Shown: positions 1 to 7,047 of the stretch, one piece after another
How positions within the stretch are numbered: the stretch's first letter is position 1
Layout of the letters: the number at the start of each line of letters is the position of its first letter
NCBI GenBank assembly: GCA_016790515.1
Contig: JAEUOY010000164.1
Location: forward strand, 1-37,561
From: Burkholderiaceae bacterium
Lineage (GTDB): Bacteria; Pseudomonadota; Gammaproteobacteria; Burkholderiales; Burkholderiaceae_C
Direction: 5' to 3'
DNA: 37,561 bases
Notes under the pieces: model-generated
Databases searched by the model: none
What the model was told of the DNA's origin: nothing
What the model saw: only the letters and a program-made list of their open reading frames with translations
Translations under genes and position numbers: made by a program

Positions 1-71
1 ACGCCAGGTATGTGCCAACACATAGAAGGTACAAACGTGCCACTACAAAAGAATCGCCGTGGCGCGGCTAA

Positions 72-329
72 GTGCTTGATTCCTTTAGGGACGGCGGTCG
101 GAAAACGCTCAGAATGGCCGTTTGGTGTCGAACTTTGGGGGCCGGCGCCGAATCGGGCGGTCACAAGATCGAATTATTGGTTCGCTCAGAAAACGTGCCG
201 GCGATCACTCTGTACCGGAAGCTGGGTTTCGTTGAGGAAGGGCGCCTCAAGCACAGGGTTCGCCTCAGAAGCGGGCGCTACATCGACGACATCACGATGG
301 CTCAGTTCCTTGCGCCCGGTGAAGCCTGA
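72..329 (+). pseudogene. GNAT acetyltransferase, N-terminally truncated remnant
   Basis: The last 50 or so residues read as the C-terminal half of a GNAT N-acetyltransferase: HKIELLVRSENVPAITLY, then KLGFVEEGRLKHRVR and YIDDITMAQFL. This covers the acetyl-CoA-binding end (N..AI.LY.K.GF..EG) of the family. The first 35 residues match the family poorly (KTLRMAV..RTLGA may be a trace of the preceding helix), and the acetyl-CoA loop RxxGxG is absent. The family is normally 150-180 aa, so this is a decayed 3' end rather than a working gene. Its stop codon lies inside an attC-like motif at 324-340. Substrate cannot be guessed. Confidence 0.6.
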
Positions 330-340
330 CCCATTCGCTG
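324..340 (+). other. attC-like 5' half-site (R''/L'' side), degenerate
   Basis: GCCTGACCCATTCGCTG overlaps the stop codon of the GNAT remnant and closely resembles the R''-L'' start of integron attC sites (GCCTAAC..TTCGCTC). It also resembles the motif that follows the next gene at 979-1000. No matching R' half (GTTRRRY) was found before the next gene at 364, so the site would not be complete. Identification is by eye only. Confidence 0.35.
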
Positions 341-363
341 CCTCACAGGAACTTGACACTCGT

Positions 364-978
364 ATGCGCTTCGACGGAATTCTCAGCTCCTGGAACGACG
401 AACGTGGCTTTGGTTATATTGAATCAACACAGGGCGGGGAGCCGATCTTCGTTCATGTTTCTGCGTGGCCAAGGGGTAGCGGCAGGCCACAACTGAATCA
501 GCGCGTATCGTTCGAAGTTGAACTTGGACCCAAGGGAAAGAGGGCGAAAAACGTTCAGTCGATTCGACCGCGGCAAGTCGCCAAGATTTCCGAGCGGGCA
601 GAACGCGCGCAATGGGGTGCAGCCACTCTCTTTGCCATTCCTGCCTTCTTGGTCCTTTACCTAATCATCGCAGTGATATGGAAGACGCCGCTCTGGGTAG
701 CTGGACTGTACATTGCATCGAGCATGGCTACCTTCATCGCATACCTCTCGGACAAGGCGGCCGCAGCCAACGGTTCATGGCGGATACCCGAAAGTACACT
801 TCACGCGCTTTCCGCGTTAGGTGGTTGGCCTGGCGCTCTGCTCGCCCAGCAGTTCCTTCGCCACAAGTCCACAAAACAACGGTTTCGGCAAGTGTTCTGG
901 GGCACGGTGATAGTGAACATCGTTGCGCTGGTTGCGCTAGTTTCGATTCCAGGTCCGATCTTCCGGGGTACGCAGTGA
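364..978 (+). CDS. Cold-shock domain / DUF1294 membrane protein
   Basis: 204 aa from ATG 364. Residues 1-65 form a cold-shock-type nucleic-acid-binding fold: MRFDGILSSWNDERGFGYI holds the RNP1-like GFGYI, and PIFVHVSAW the RNP2-like FVHV. The second half is DUF1294, with two hydrophobic spans (about residues 80-98 and 103-121) and the family motif around DKAAA...W.IPE..LH.L...GGWPGALL.Q. The pairing of CSD with DUF1294 is a known architecture of unknown function. An RNA-binding head on the inner face of the membrane is plausible. The reading frame stays open upstream to position 10, but CSD homology starts at 364. The stop is followed at once by an attC-like half-site, which fits a former gene cassette. 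Confidence 0.85.
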   Translation: MRFDGILSSWNDERGFGYIESTQGGEPIFVHVSAWPRGSGRPQLNQRVSFEVELGPKGKRAKNVQSIRPRQVAKISERAERAQWGAATLFAIPAFLVLYLIIAVIWKTPLWVAGLYIASSMATFIAYLSDKAAAANGSWRIPESTLHALSALGGWPGALLAQQFLRHKSTKQRFRQVFWGTVIVNIVALVALVSIPGPIFRGTQ

Positions 979-1000
979 GGCCAACCCTTCGCTCAACCGG
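979..1000 (+). other. attC-like 5' half-site after the CSD-DUF1294 gene
   Basis: GGCCAACCCTTCGCTCAACC begins one base after the stop codon and matches the opening of common environmental attC sites (R'' RYYYAAC with one mismatch, then TTCGCTCAA). A GC-rich hairpin (GCGGCC-AAA-GGCCCGC, about 1015-1031) follows, as in the variable terminal part of an attC. The complementary right arm does not follow. The next attC signal is the R' core at 1596-1602, on the far side of an IS110 remnant. Confidence 0.45.
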
Positions 1001-1134
1001 ACCCATCGCGGCGTGCGGCCAAAGGCCCGCCATTTCATGCGTGTCGATTGCGCCAAGGGGGAACATGGTGCGGACTGCAAGACTACAAGCGGCCTTTGGT
1101 GCAGCATTCGGTGCTGCGGGCGCTCGAAGCGTCC

Positions 1135-1467
1135 TCAGGACGCCTCGAGTCCGGACTCCGCCTTGCCGATCGCCGCGGCGTCTGCCGCGACGTTCTTGCC
1201 CCGCGTGCCGCTCATGCGCCGGGGGGCGACGAAGGTCGGCGCCATCAGGCGCACGGTGTGGCCGATGGCCATGAACTGCCGCGCCCGGTGGTGCGCGTCC
1301 GAGCAGGCTTCGATGCCGATGGTGCAGGGCGGCAGCTTGGCCAGCAGTTCCAGCAACTGATCGCGCCGCACCACCGGGCGCACCAGGCACGCCTTGCCCG
1401 CGCCGTCGACGCTGTGCAGGGCAAACACGTTCTTGGCCAGATCGATGCCGAGAAACACAATGGCCAT
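1135..1467 (-). pseudogene. IS110-family transposase, N-terminal fragment
   Basis: 110 codons from ATG 1467, preceded by a good ribosome-binding site (AAGGAG, 7 nt away). Residues 1-103 match the DEDD (RuvC-like) N-terminal domain of IS110-type transposases: FLGIDLAKNVFALHSVD, then LPPCTIGIEACSDAHHRA, then HTVRLMAPTFVAPRRMSG and RGKNVAADAAAI. Catalytic D8 and E53 are present. The canonical KNDAAD motif reads KNVAAD, so one catalytic Asp is lost. Full-length enzymes are 320-400 aa. Here homology stops near position 1159 and the C-terminal serine-containing domain is missing. It is inactive. Confidence 0.85.
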
Positions 1468-1595
1468 GGGCGTCTCCTTGCGTCAGGCATTTCGAGGCCG
1501 AGGTCTCGCAAACGCATCGTCGGATCTGCCAGGCCAGGCAACCACCGGGATTGCCTCGATGGCTCTGGCCCGCCGGGGGGATGGCCCTTTCATTC
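1159..1595 (-). mobile_element. IS110-family element remnant (left end)
   Basis: The remnant has the non-coding 5' end (1468-1595) plus the first third of the transposase. The element lies antisense to the flanking genes, between an attC-like 5' half (979-1000) and a perfect attC R' core (1596-1602), so it apparently landed in or next to an attC site and was then truncated. The exact left boundary is uncertain because IS110 elements lack obvious terminal inverted repeats. Confidence 0.65.
1536..1556 (-). ncRNA. Hairpin in the IS110 5' non-coding end (possible bridge-RNA remnant)
   Basis: AGGCAA-N9-TTGCCT forms a 6-bp stem with a 9-nt loop about 70-90 nt upstream of the transposase start. In IS110-type elements the non-coding segment on this side of the transposase gene encodes the bridge RNA that pairs with target and donor DNA. 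Here it is only a structural hint. No comparison with a full-length relative was possible. Confidence 0.25.
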
Positions 1596-1602
1596 GTTAG
1601 GC
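1596..1602 (+). other. attC R' core site (GTTAGGC)
   Basis: GTTAGGC in the context CATTCGTTAGGCTGC is an exact match to the integron simple-site consensus (GTTRRRY) at the 3' end of attC. It lies 9 bases before the ATG of the ADP-ribosylglycohydrolase gene, as expected at a cassette junction. Confidence 0.5.
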
Positions 1603-1611
1603 TGCACAGGA

Positions 1612-2523
1612 ATGGACTCGCTCTTCCCCGATAGATGCGCTGGCGCCTTGGTTGGTCTTGCCTGTGGCGATGCGGTTGGCACAAGCGTCGAGTTTGAGCG
1701 TCGCGGCACCTTCCCTCGCGTCACCGACATGCTTGGCGGCGGGCCATTCGATCTCGAGCCAGGTCAGTGGACGGATGACACCTCGATGGCACTCTGCCTG
1801 GCTGAGAGTCTCTTGGTGAAGGGCGGCTTCGATGCCTATGACCAGATGGCGCGTTACACCAAGTGGTGGCGTGACGGTCACCTGAGTTCGACCGGCGAGT
1901 GCTTTGACATCGGCCTGACGGTCAGTGCGGCCATTCGCCGCTTTCTCGAGACCGATGATCCCTTCTCAGGATCAACAAGACCTGACACGGCAGGCAATGG
2001 CGCGCTGATGCGCCTGGCGCCTGTTGTCCTGTTCTTCTACCCAGACCTCGAAAAAGTGCAGCACTATGCCGTCGAGTCGTCGCGCACGACACATGCGGCC
2101 CCCGAGGCGCTCGATGCGACGCGCCTGCTCGCTCATGTGCTGGGGAACGCACTGGGCGGAAGGCCGAAACCGGCGGTTCTGGACGCCTCTGAGCTTGCCC
2201 TTGGATCGCCAAAGTTGGCCAGCCTCACCCGCGGGGACTATCTTGCGAAAGACATTGCAGAGATTCGTGGTTCTGGCTACGCAGTAGCGTCGCTCGAGGC
2301 AGCACTGTGGTGCTTTGCCACAACGTCGACCTTCGAATCTGCAGTTCTCGAGGCAGCGAACCTTGGCGACGACGCCGATACCACCGCCGCTATTGTCGGG
2401 CAGATCGCTGGTGCGCACTATGGTATCGATGCCATACCAGCGGAGTGGCGGGAGCGGCTGCACATGGGCCAGCAGATCGAACTCATGGCAAGGCAGCTGG
2501 CTAGATTCGGCGGTGCGGCCTGA
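1612..2523 (+). CDS. ADP-ribosylglycohydrolase family protein
   Basis: 303 aa, a usual length for the DraG/ARH fold. Family hallmarks are GALVGLACGDAVGTSVEF near the N-terminus, the first metal motif QWTDDTSMAL (about residues 60-70), AGNGALMRLAPV in mid-protein, and the C-terminal metal motif NLGDDADTTAAIVGQIAGA (about 255-275). The Asp and Thr residues that bind the two Mg ions are all present, so the enzyme is probably active in removing ADP-ribose from protein arginines or related conjugates in the cytoplasm. The ATG at 1612 follows AGG and sits 9 bases after an attC R' core. The frame is open far upstream, but homology begins here. No ADP-ribosyltransferase partner is visible nearby, so the substrate is unknown. 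Confidence 0.9.
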   Translation: MDSLFPDRCAGALVGLACGDAVGTSVEFERRGTFPRVTDMLGGGPFDLEPGQWTDDTSMALCLAESLLVKGGFDAYDQMARYTKWWRDGHLSSTGECFDIGLTVSAAIRRFLETDDPFSGSTRPDTAGNGALMRLAPVVLFFYPDLEKVQHYAVESSRTTHAAPEALDATRLLAHVLGNALGGRPKPAVLDASELALGSPKLASLTRGDYLAKDIAEIRGSGYAVASLEAALWCFATTSTFESAVLEAANLGDDADTTAAIVGQIAGAHYGIDAIPAEWRERLHMGQQIELMARQLARFGGAA

Positions 2524-2533
2524 CCCTGAATCC

Positions 2534-3019
2534 ATGCCTGCACCGTACGCCGGACACTGCCTCTGCGGGGACATCCACTTCGAGCTGCGGTCGGAGCCCC
2601 TGACGCTGTATGCCTGCCATTGCACGGACTGCCAGCGCCGGTCGGCCGGCGCGCTCAGACTCTCGATGTGGGTGGACCGCGCGGCATTGCAGCTCCTGCG
2701 CGGCCAGCCAACCATTCGCACGTCGATCCTCGGCTCGGGCAGGCAACGGGTCAGCAAGGCGTGCACACGCTGCGACACCGATCTCTGGACCGAACCACCG
2801 GAGAATCCGGCGCTGGCCATCCTGCGGCCCGGCACACTGGTCCGGCACAAGGAGTTTGTTCCGGTGGCTCATCTTTTCGTCAGAAGTGCTCTGCCCTGGT
2901 TGACGATCCCGAGCACCGCGGTTCAGTACGAGACCAAACCCGACGATCCGAGAGAACTGGTCCGCCTCTGGCGCAGAGCGGGAAACCCTGGAAACGGACC
3001 GGGCACGAGCGCCGGCTGA
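2534..3019 (+). CDS. GFA family (glutathione-dependent formaldehyde-activating-like) protein
   Basis: 161 aa from ATG 2534, 10 bases after the previous stop. It is a zinc-binding GFA/Mss4-like fold. The Cys ligand pattern is clear: GHCLCGDIHFE at the start, CHCTDCQRRSAGA at about residues 32-44, and ACTRCDTDLW at about 76-85. The family includes formaldehyde-glutathione adduct-forming enzymes and many members of unknown function. No glutathione-dependent formaldehyde dehydrogenase gene lies nearby, so a detoxification role is not supported by context. Small genes of this family are common in integron cassettes. Confidence 0.85.
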   Translation: MPAPYAGHCLCGDIHFELRSEPLTLYACHCTDCQRRSAGALRLSMWVDRAALQLLRGQPTIRTSILGSGRQRVSKACTRCDTDLWTEPPENPALAILRPGTLVRHKEFVPVAHLFVRSALPWLTIPSTAVQYETKPDDPRELVRLWRRAGNPGNGPGTSAG

Positions 3020-3120
3020 TTCGGACGTTGACACTCCGCAGCGTCCCGGCGGTGCGTCATGCAGGCAGAAAAATCAGGTAGGTGTTTTCTCGGCAAATGC
3101 CCCATCTCGAGCAGCCCATC

Positions 3121-3729
3121 ATGGCAGACAATACGATCATTCCCATCAGCACCAATTTCCTGACCAAGGTCGAGCGCCTGTTCAAGGCCGGCGCGATAAC
3201 GATCTCGGCGGGTTTCATCGGCCTGCTGTGCGTGGTGTATGCCGGGTTTCGAAGCAGCGACACGGATGCCGTCGTCCACGGTACCGGATGTGTTCTGATA
3301 CTTTCGTCGCTCTCGCTCTTTCTCTATGCCAGCCGTCGTGCGCACGGTGCGACCGAGGCGCTCAGGGTTGATCTGCCGCTCCTGGACGACCTGCAGAGAA
3401 CGGCGTTTCAGGTCACCGAGATAGCGGATATCACGCAGTCCTTTGCCTTCAAGCACCTGATGCGCGCGCAAAGAACCTTCACCGCGGCCGCACCGATTCT
3501 GGAGAAGATACCGATCGTCGGGCCCGCATACAAACGATCGGGTTTCGTGGATTTCAGTGAAATCTCTTCGAGGCTGGCCATGGCAACACTCGAGTCGAAC
3601 AACAGGATAAGGCTGCTGCAGGACGCCATCAGAAATGCCGACCTCCGGGGCATCCAGGAATACGGCAGGCAACTCGACGCTGCACTGGTGCGCCTGAGAA
3701 GCACCCTGAACATCGAAACCGATGCCTGA
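3121..3729 (+). CDS. Hypothetical protein with two transmembrane helices
   Basis: 202 aa from ATG 3121 (MADNTIIPISTNFL). ATG 3097 or 3082 are alternatives, and no start has a strong ribosome-binding site. Two hydrophobic spans (about residues 26-45 and 55-73) form a helical hairpin near the N-terminus. They are followed by a soluble, largely helical domain of 125 residues rich in charged heptads (LDDLQRTAFQVTEIADI, LESNNRIRLLQDAIRNA). I recognise no family. The 3' end overlaps the longest possible reading of the following DUF4256 gene, so the two are probably co-transcribed. Confidence 0.7.
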   Translation: MADNTIIPISTNFLTKVERLFKAGAITISAGFIGLLCVVYAGFRSSDTDAVVHGTGCVLILSSLSLFLYASRRAHGATEALRVDLPLLDDLQRTAFQVTEIADITQSFAFKHLMRAQRTFTAAAPILEKIPIVGPAYKRSGFVDFSEISSRLAMATLESNNRIRLLQDAIRNADLRGIQEYGRQLDAALVRLRSTLNIETDA

Positions 3730-3796
3730 CGCAATCGTCGGCGACATGGCCCAACTCCCAGCCCGGCGCCCGCCCCCCGAACACGCTCACCTGCCC

Positions 3797-4342
3797 ATGA
3801 ACGCCAAAGAACGCGAGCTTCTGCTTCACACCCTGAAGGCCCGGTTCGAACGGAACATGCACCGCCACAGGGGCCAAACCTGGGATCGCGTCGCGTCGAG
3901 ACTCAGCGCCTGCGCTGCGGCGTTGAGCGTTCTCGGCCGCATGGAGGACTCTGGCGGAGAGCCGGATGTGACTGGCTTCGACGAATCCACTGGCCGCTGC
4001 ATCTTCTGCGACTGTTCGGCCGAAAGCCCGACCGGGCGAAGGAGTCTCTGCTTCGATGACCCCGCACTGCTCGCACGCAAGGAGAACAAGCCTGCCGGAA
4101 GCGCCGTCGGATCGGCCCAGGCCATGGGCATCAGACTGCTCGACGAGGCACAGTACCGGTCATTGCAGCAACTCGGCGAGTTCGACCTGAAGACCTCCAG
4201 CTGGATCGAAACGCCGCAGGACATCCGCGCCCTTGGCGGCGCCCTGTTCTGCGACCGGCGGTACGGCAGGGTGTTCGTCTACCACAATGGCGCGCAGTCG
4301 TATTACGCAGCACGCGGCTTCCGCGGCATGTTGCAGGTCTGA
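3797..4342 (+). CDS. DUF4256 domain-containing protein
   Basis: 181 aa from ATG 3797 (MNAKERELLLHTLKARFERN), where family homology begins. An upstream ATG at 3722 overlaps the preceding stop and would add 25 residues that look non-homologous. Family signatures run through the protein: NMHRHRGQTWDRV, then GGEPDVTGFD, then CIFCDCSAESPTGRRSLC, KTSSWIETPQDIRALGGA, LFCDRRYGRVFVYHNGA and SYYAARGFRG. Function is unknown. Proteins of this family are scattered across distant bacteria, which fits horizontal spread. Confidence 0.85.
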   Translation: MNAKERELLLHTLKARFERNMHRHRGQTWDRVASRLSACAAALSVLGRMEDSGGEPDVTGFDESTGRCIFCDCSAESPTGRRSLCFDDPALLARKENKPAGSAVGSAQAMGIRLLDEAQYRSLQQLGEFDLKTSSWIETPQDIRALGGALFCDRRYGRVFVYHNGAQSYYAARGFRGMLQV

Positions 4343-4344
4343 GA

Positions 4345-4444
4345 GCCTGAATACCCCTGGCCCCGACACTCCGCGGGTGCAACCGCGACTGCCGATTGAA
4401 CTCATGCCGGCCCGAGTTCGACACCAACCGGCCAGGGTCAGGGC
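4345..4444. repeat. Widely spaced inverted repeat (attC-sized)
   Basis: CCCTGGCC (4355-4362) and GGCCAGGG (4430-4437) are perfect inverted repeats, flanked by GCCTGA (4345-4350) and TCAGGGC (4438-4444), which extend the symmetry imperfectly. The 100-bp span starting 3 bp after the DUF4256 stop has the size and position of an attC site, but the core heptamers are degenerate. Otherwise I see nothing in the 191-bp gap down to 4533 apart from the ribosome-binding site of the next gene. Confidence 0.3.
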
Positions 4445-4533
4445 CTTCGGCGGGCATTGAACAGGCGCAGTGGGGCCAGCGAACGGAAGGCGCTACATTG
4501 AAGCGTCAACCAGGGCGACTCTGAGAGGGCAGC

Positions 4534-4827
4534 ATGCCAGCCTACGTCATCTTCGATGTCGAGATCCGAGACATGAACCAGTATCAGGAGTTCATGAAAG
4601 GCGTGAAGCCTGCCGTCGAAGAAGCCGGCGGCAGGTACCTCGCACGCGGCGGTCGACACAAGGTCTACGAAGGCGACTGGGAACCTCGGCGCATCGTTCT
4701 GTTCGAGTTTCCGTCCGTGGCTGCATTCGAGTCCTTCTACAACGGCGCGGCCTATCGGGCGCTCAAGCCCGTTCGTGACGCGTGCAGTTCCGCCCGCCTG
4801 GTGTCGGTCGAAGGCCTGCCCGCCTAG
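4534..4827 (+). CDS. DUF1330 domain-containing protein
   Basis: 97 aa, a full-length member of the dimeric alpha/beta-barrel DUF1330 family. Signatures are MPAYVIFDVEIRDMNQYQEF, AGGRYLARGG, EGDWEPRRIVLFEFPSVAAF and FYNGAAYRALKPVR. The start follows a GAGAGG ribosome-binding site. Function of the family is not established, and related barrels are ligand-binding or monooxygenase-like. It stands next to another small ferredoxin-fold barrel gene (4925). Confidence 0.9.
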   Translation: MPAYVIFDVEIRDMNQYQEFMKGVKPAVEEAGGRYLARGGRHKVYEGDWEPRRIVLFEFPSVAAFESFYNGAAYRALKPVRDACSSARLVSVEGLPA

Positions 4828-4924
4828 GCGGAGCGCGGTGCCGCCTCGAGCCCGGCCAGGTCGGCAAGGCGAGGTCCGCTCGGCTCGAACGTCGGGCACC
4901 ATCCAGGCTCCAGGGGGGTCATCA

Positions 4925-5245
4925 GTGGGTCGATTCGTCATCGCGGCATTCAAGCCGAAGCCGGGTCAGGAGCAGGCACTTGCAGCTGTGGTTGCCAAGC
5001 ACTGGCGGGTACTCCGGGAACAAGGTCTCGTTACCGACCGCGTTCGCTACGCCATGCGTGCGAGCGACGGAACGGTGCTGGAGGTGTTCGAGTGGCGTTC
5101 CGCGCAAGCCATCGAGCAGGCACATGGCAATCCGGCCGTGCTCGCGCTGTGGTCCGAGTTCGAGGCCGCCTGTGAGTACGTGCCGCTGTCGTCGCTGGCG
5201 GAAGCACAGCACCCGTTTCCGGACTTCGAGTCGCTGCCTCCGTGA
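4925..5245 (+). CDS. Antibiotic-biosynthesis-monooxygenase (ABM)-like small protein
   Basis: 106 aa from GTG 4925, preceded by AGGGGGG about 6 nt upstream. The sequence RFVIAAFKPKPGQEQALAAV, then RYAMRASDGTVLEVFEW, then A...GNPAVLALWSEFEAA is typical of the ABM / dimeric alpha-beta barrel superfamily. Such proteins can be cofactor-free oxygenases or have no enzymatic role, and the catalytic residues cannot be assigned here. The gene ends 12 bases before an IS110-derived shard. Confidence 0.75.
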   Translation: MGRFVIAAFKPKPGQEQALAAVVAKHWRVLREQGLVTDRVRYAMRASDGTVLEVFEWRSAQAIEQAHGNPAVLALWSEFEAACEYVPLSSLAEAQHPFPDFESLPP

Positions 5246-5257
5246 GCCATGGCTTCC

Positions 5258-5332
5258 TGGCCGAAGGCCATGGACTCCCGCCCAGTGGTGCGCGCCCGAG
5301 CAGGCTGCCATGCCGGTGACGCACGGCGGCAG
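5258..5332 (-). mobile_element. 75-bp shard of an IS110-family transposase gene
   Basis: This stretch aligns with 1259-1335 inside the other IS110 relic at about 64 of 75 positions, with one 2-base gap. Translated on the - strand it reads LPPCVTGMAACSGAHHWAG, matching LPPCTIGIEACSDAHHRA, the segment around the catalytic Glu. That Glu is replaced by Ala here. The differences and frameshift show it is an old fragment of a related but not identical element. It begins 12 bp after a stop codon, where a cassette's attC would lie. Confidence 0.7.
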
Positions 5333-5405
5333 CCGGGTTCAGCTGCCGGTTGGCGCAGAGGTCGGCTGCTGCATACTCCCGCCTGATCGCCCCAAGGCTC
5401 GATCC

Positions 5406-5831
5406 ATGTCCTCCTGCCTCAGGTTCGACGGCGCAGTCAGGCACCAGCCCCTGATCGACAGGTGGTTCGCGTCGCGCAGCCACGAGCTTGCCGCGATTGC
5501 ACGGGAGTGGTTCTCGGTCATGCGCAGCTGCGGCCCGGACGTCACCGAGCTCCTGCACGACGGACACCCGACCGCGTGCGCCGACGGCGCCGCCTTCGGC
5601 TACGTGAATGTCTTCACCTCGCACGTCAACATCGGCTTCTTCCACGGCGCATCGCTGGCGGACCCGGCGCAGCTTCTGCAGGGAACCGGACGAGTCATGC
5701 GCCACGTGAAGACAAGGCCAGGTGCGCTGCCTGACGCCCTGGCCTCGAGGGCGCTGGTCGGCGCCGCCTATGACGACATCCAGGCCAGAATCGCTGCACA
5801 ACGGACGGCTCGAGGCGCGGCGCACACGTAG
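5406..5831 (+). CDS. DUF1801 domain-containing protein
   Basis: 141 aa from ATG 5406. The core CGPDVTELLHDGHPTAC, then FGYVNVFTSHVNIGFFHG, then GTGRVMRHVKTRPG matches the DUF1801 (YdhG-like) fold, which is related to the yeast Fra1/frataxin-associated superfamily. Biochemical role is unknown. No ribosome-binding site stands out. The 160 bp upstream are mostly the IS110 shard. Confidence 0.8.
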   Translation: MSSCLRFDGAVRHQPLIDRWFASRSHELAAIAREWFSVMRSCGPDVTELLHDGHPTACADGAAFGYVNVFTSHVNIGFFHGASLADPAQLLQGTGRVMRHVKTRPGALPDALASRALVGAAYDDIQARIAAQRTARGAAHT

Positions 5832-5882
5832 CGCGGCCCAGCCCGAACGCAGGCGGCACGACGATGAACTTCGGAGGTTTGC

Positions 5883-6341
5883 ATGTCCTCGGTAAAGCGC
5901 ATTCAGTTCACGACAGTCATCGAAGCGCCTGCGGCGCGGGTCTACGCGCTGATGATCGACCCGCAGTCCTACCGGGACTGGACTTCGGCCTTCGCCGAAG
6001 GCTCGCACTACGAGGGCTCCTGGGCCCAGGGCCAGCGCATCCGCTTCCTCTCGCCATCGGGAGACGGCATGTTCGCGGAGATCGCCGAGAACCGACCCGG
6101 CGAGTTCATCTCCATCAGGCATCTCGGCTTCATCGCCCAGGGGGTCGAAGACACGGCTAGCGACTCGGCTCGAAGCTGGGCACCGGCCTACGAGAACTAC
6201 AGCTTCCAGGCCGTCCCGCAGGGAACCCGGCTGGTGATCGACCAGGACGTCACGGCGGACTTCGAGGCCTACATGATGGAGGCTTGGCCCAAGGCCCTGG
6301 CGCGGCTCAAGACGCTGTGCGAGGACAGCACAGCCGCCTAG
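5883..6341 (+). CDS. SRPBCC (AHSA1/START-like) family protein
   Basis: 152 aa, preceded by CGGAGG, a good ribosome-binding site. The fold signatures are IQFTTVIEAPAARVYALMID, then YRDWTSAFAEGSHYEGSW, GQRIRFLSP, and a C-terminal helix AYMMEAWPKALARLKTLCE. These helix-grip proteins bind hydrophobic ligands, and many are of unknown role. Similar proteins are often found as single-gene units or cassettes. Confidence 0.85.
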   Translation: MSSVKRIQFTTVIEAPAARVYALMIDPQSYRDWTSAFAEGSHYEGSWAQGQRIRFLSPSGDGMFAEIAENRPGEFISIRHLGFIAQGVEDTASDSARSWAPAYENYSFQAVPQGTRLVIDQDVTADFEAYMMEAWPKALARLKTLCEDSTAA

Positions 6342-6353
6342 GGGCTTGGGCGC

Positions 6354-6503
6354 ATGGCTGGGCGAGATCGGCAGACCACCGCGGGGCGTCGCACGATGAC
6401 CGCGGCCCGGCATGGCGACCGGCTCGTCGCCAGCCTGGGCGCACCCGACCGCGCGCTGGCCGACCTGCTGACCGATGAGCCGTTCATGCCGGGCAGCCGT
6501 TGA
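6354..6503 (+). pseudogene. Glutathione S-transferase C-terminal shard
   Basis: A 49-codon open frame whose end, RALADLLTDEPFMPG, matches DALADFLADKPFMLG in the intact GST encoded at 7608-8306. The preceding AARHGDRLVASLGA may correspond to the GMGRHSEAEIFAIG stretch. Only about 30-45 residues of the C-terminal domain are recognisable, so this is a fragment of a paralogous gene rather than a working protein. Confidence 0.4.
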
Positions 6504-6516
6504 CGGCGCCTGCGCG

Positions 6517-7047
6517 ATGTTTCTCCCGACATCGGTCACGTCATGCCGCCTGCGTCCGTGGACGCCGGCGGACAAGCCGGACCTGGTTCGCCATGCGAAC
6601 AATCGCCATGTCTGGCGCAACCTCACCGATTCCTTTCCTCATCCGTACACCGAGGCGGACGCGGATGACTGGATCGCCATCGCGTGCAAACCGGGCCGCG
6701 ACCTGCACCTTGCCGTCGAGTTCGCAGGGCAGGTCGCTGGTGGCATCGGCGCCATCGCTGGCCATGGTCTTGCCTGCCAGACCTGCCAGTTCGGGTACTG
6801 GCTCGGCGAAGCCCATTGGGGCCGGGGCCTCGCCACTGCCGCGGTCCAGGCCTTCGTGCGGCACGTCGAGGCGCGGCGCTTGTTTGCCAGGCTCGAGGCG
6901 CGCGTCTTCGAATGGAATCCCGCATCGATGCGCGTCCTGGAGAAGGCGGGCTTCGTCCGCGAGGGCCTCATGCGGCAGAGCGTGACCAAGGACGGCCAGC
7001 TGATCGACAGCGTGATGTATGCCTGCATCGTTGCCCGCACCGCCTGA
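6517..7047 (+). CDS. GNAT family N-acetyltransferase (RimJ/RimL type)
   Basis: 176 aa from ATG 6517. RLRPWTPADKPDLVRHANN at the N-terminus, GYWLGEAHWGRGLATAAVQA (acetyl-CoA loop, family GxG pattern) and FEWNPASMRVLEKAGFVREG near the C-terminus are the standard RimJ/RimL-type motifs. The acyl acceptor is unknown. Its 3' end overlaps the start of the following methyltransferase gene by 29 bp, so translation of the two is probably coupled. Confidence 0.9.
   Translation: MFLPTSVTSCRLRPWTPADKPDLVRHANNRHVWRNLTDSFPHPYTEADADDWIAIACKPGRDLHLAVEFAGQVAGGIGAIAGHGLACQTCQFGYWLGEAHWGRGLATAAVQAFVRHVEARRLFARLEARVFEWNPASMRVLEKAGFVREGLMRQSVTKDGQLIDSVMYACIVARTA

Noticed and set aside
4819-4905. attC-like ending (GAACGTCGGGC) between the DUF1330 and ABM genes
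   Set aside because: The core heptamer has a mismatch in the invariant GTTR, and no convincing left arm was found. In DNA this GC-rich the match may be chance.
5832-5882. GCCCAGCCCGAACGC after the DUF1801 stop as another attC start
   Set aside because: It lacks the AAC triplet of the core site and any complementary partner before the next gene 50 bp away.
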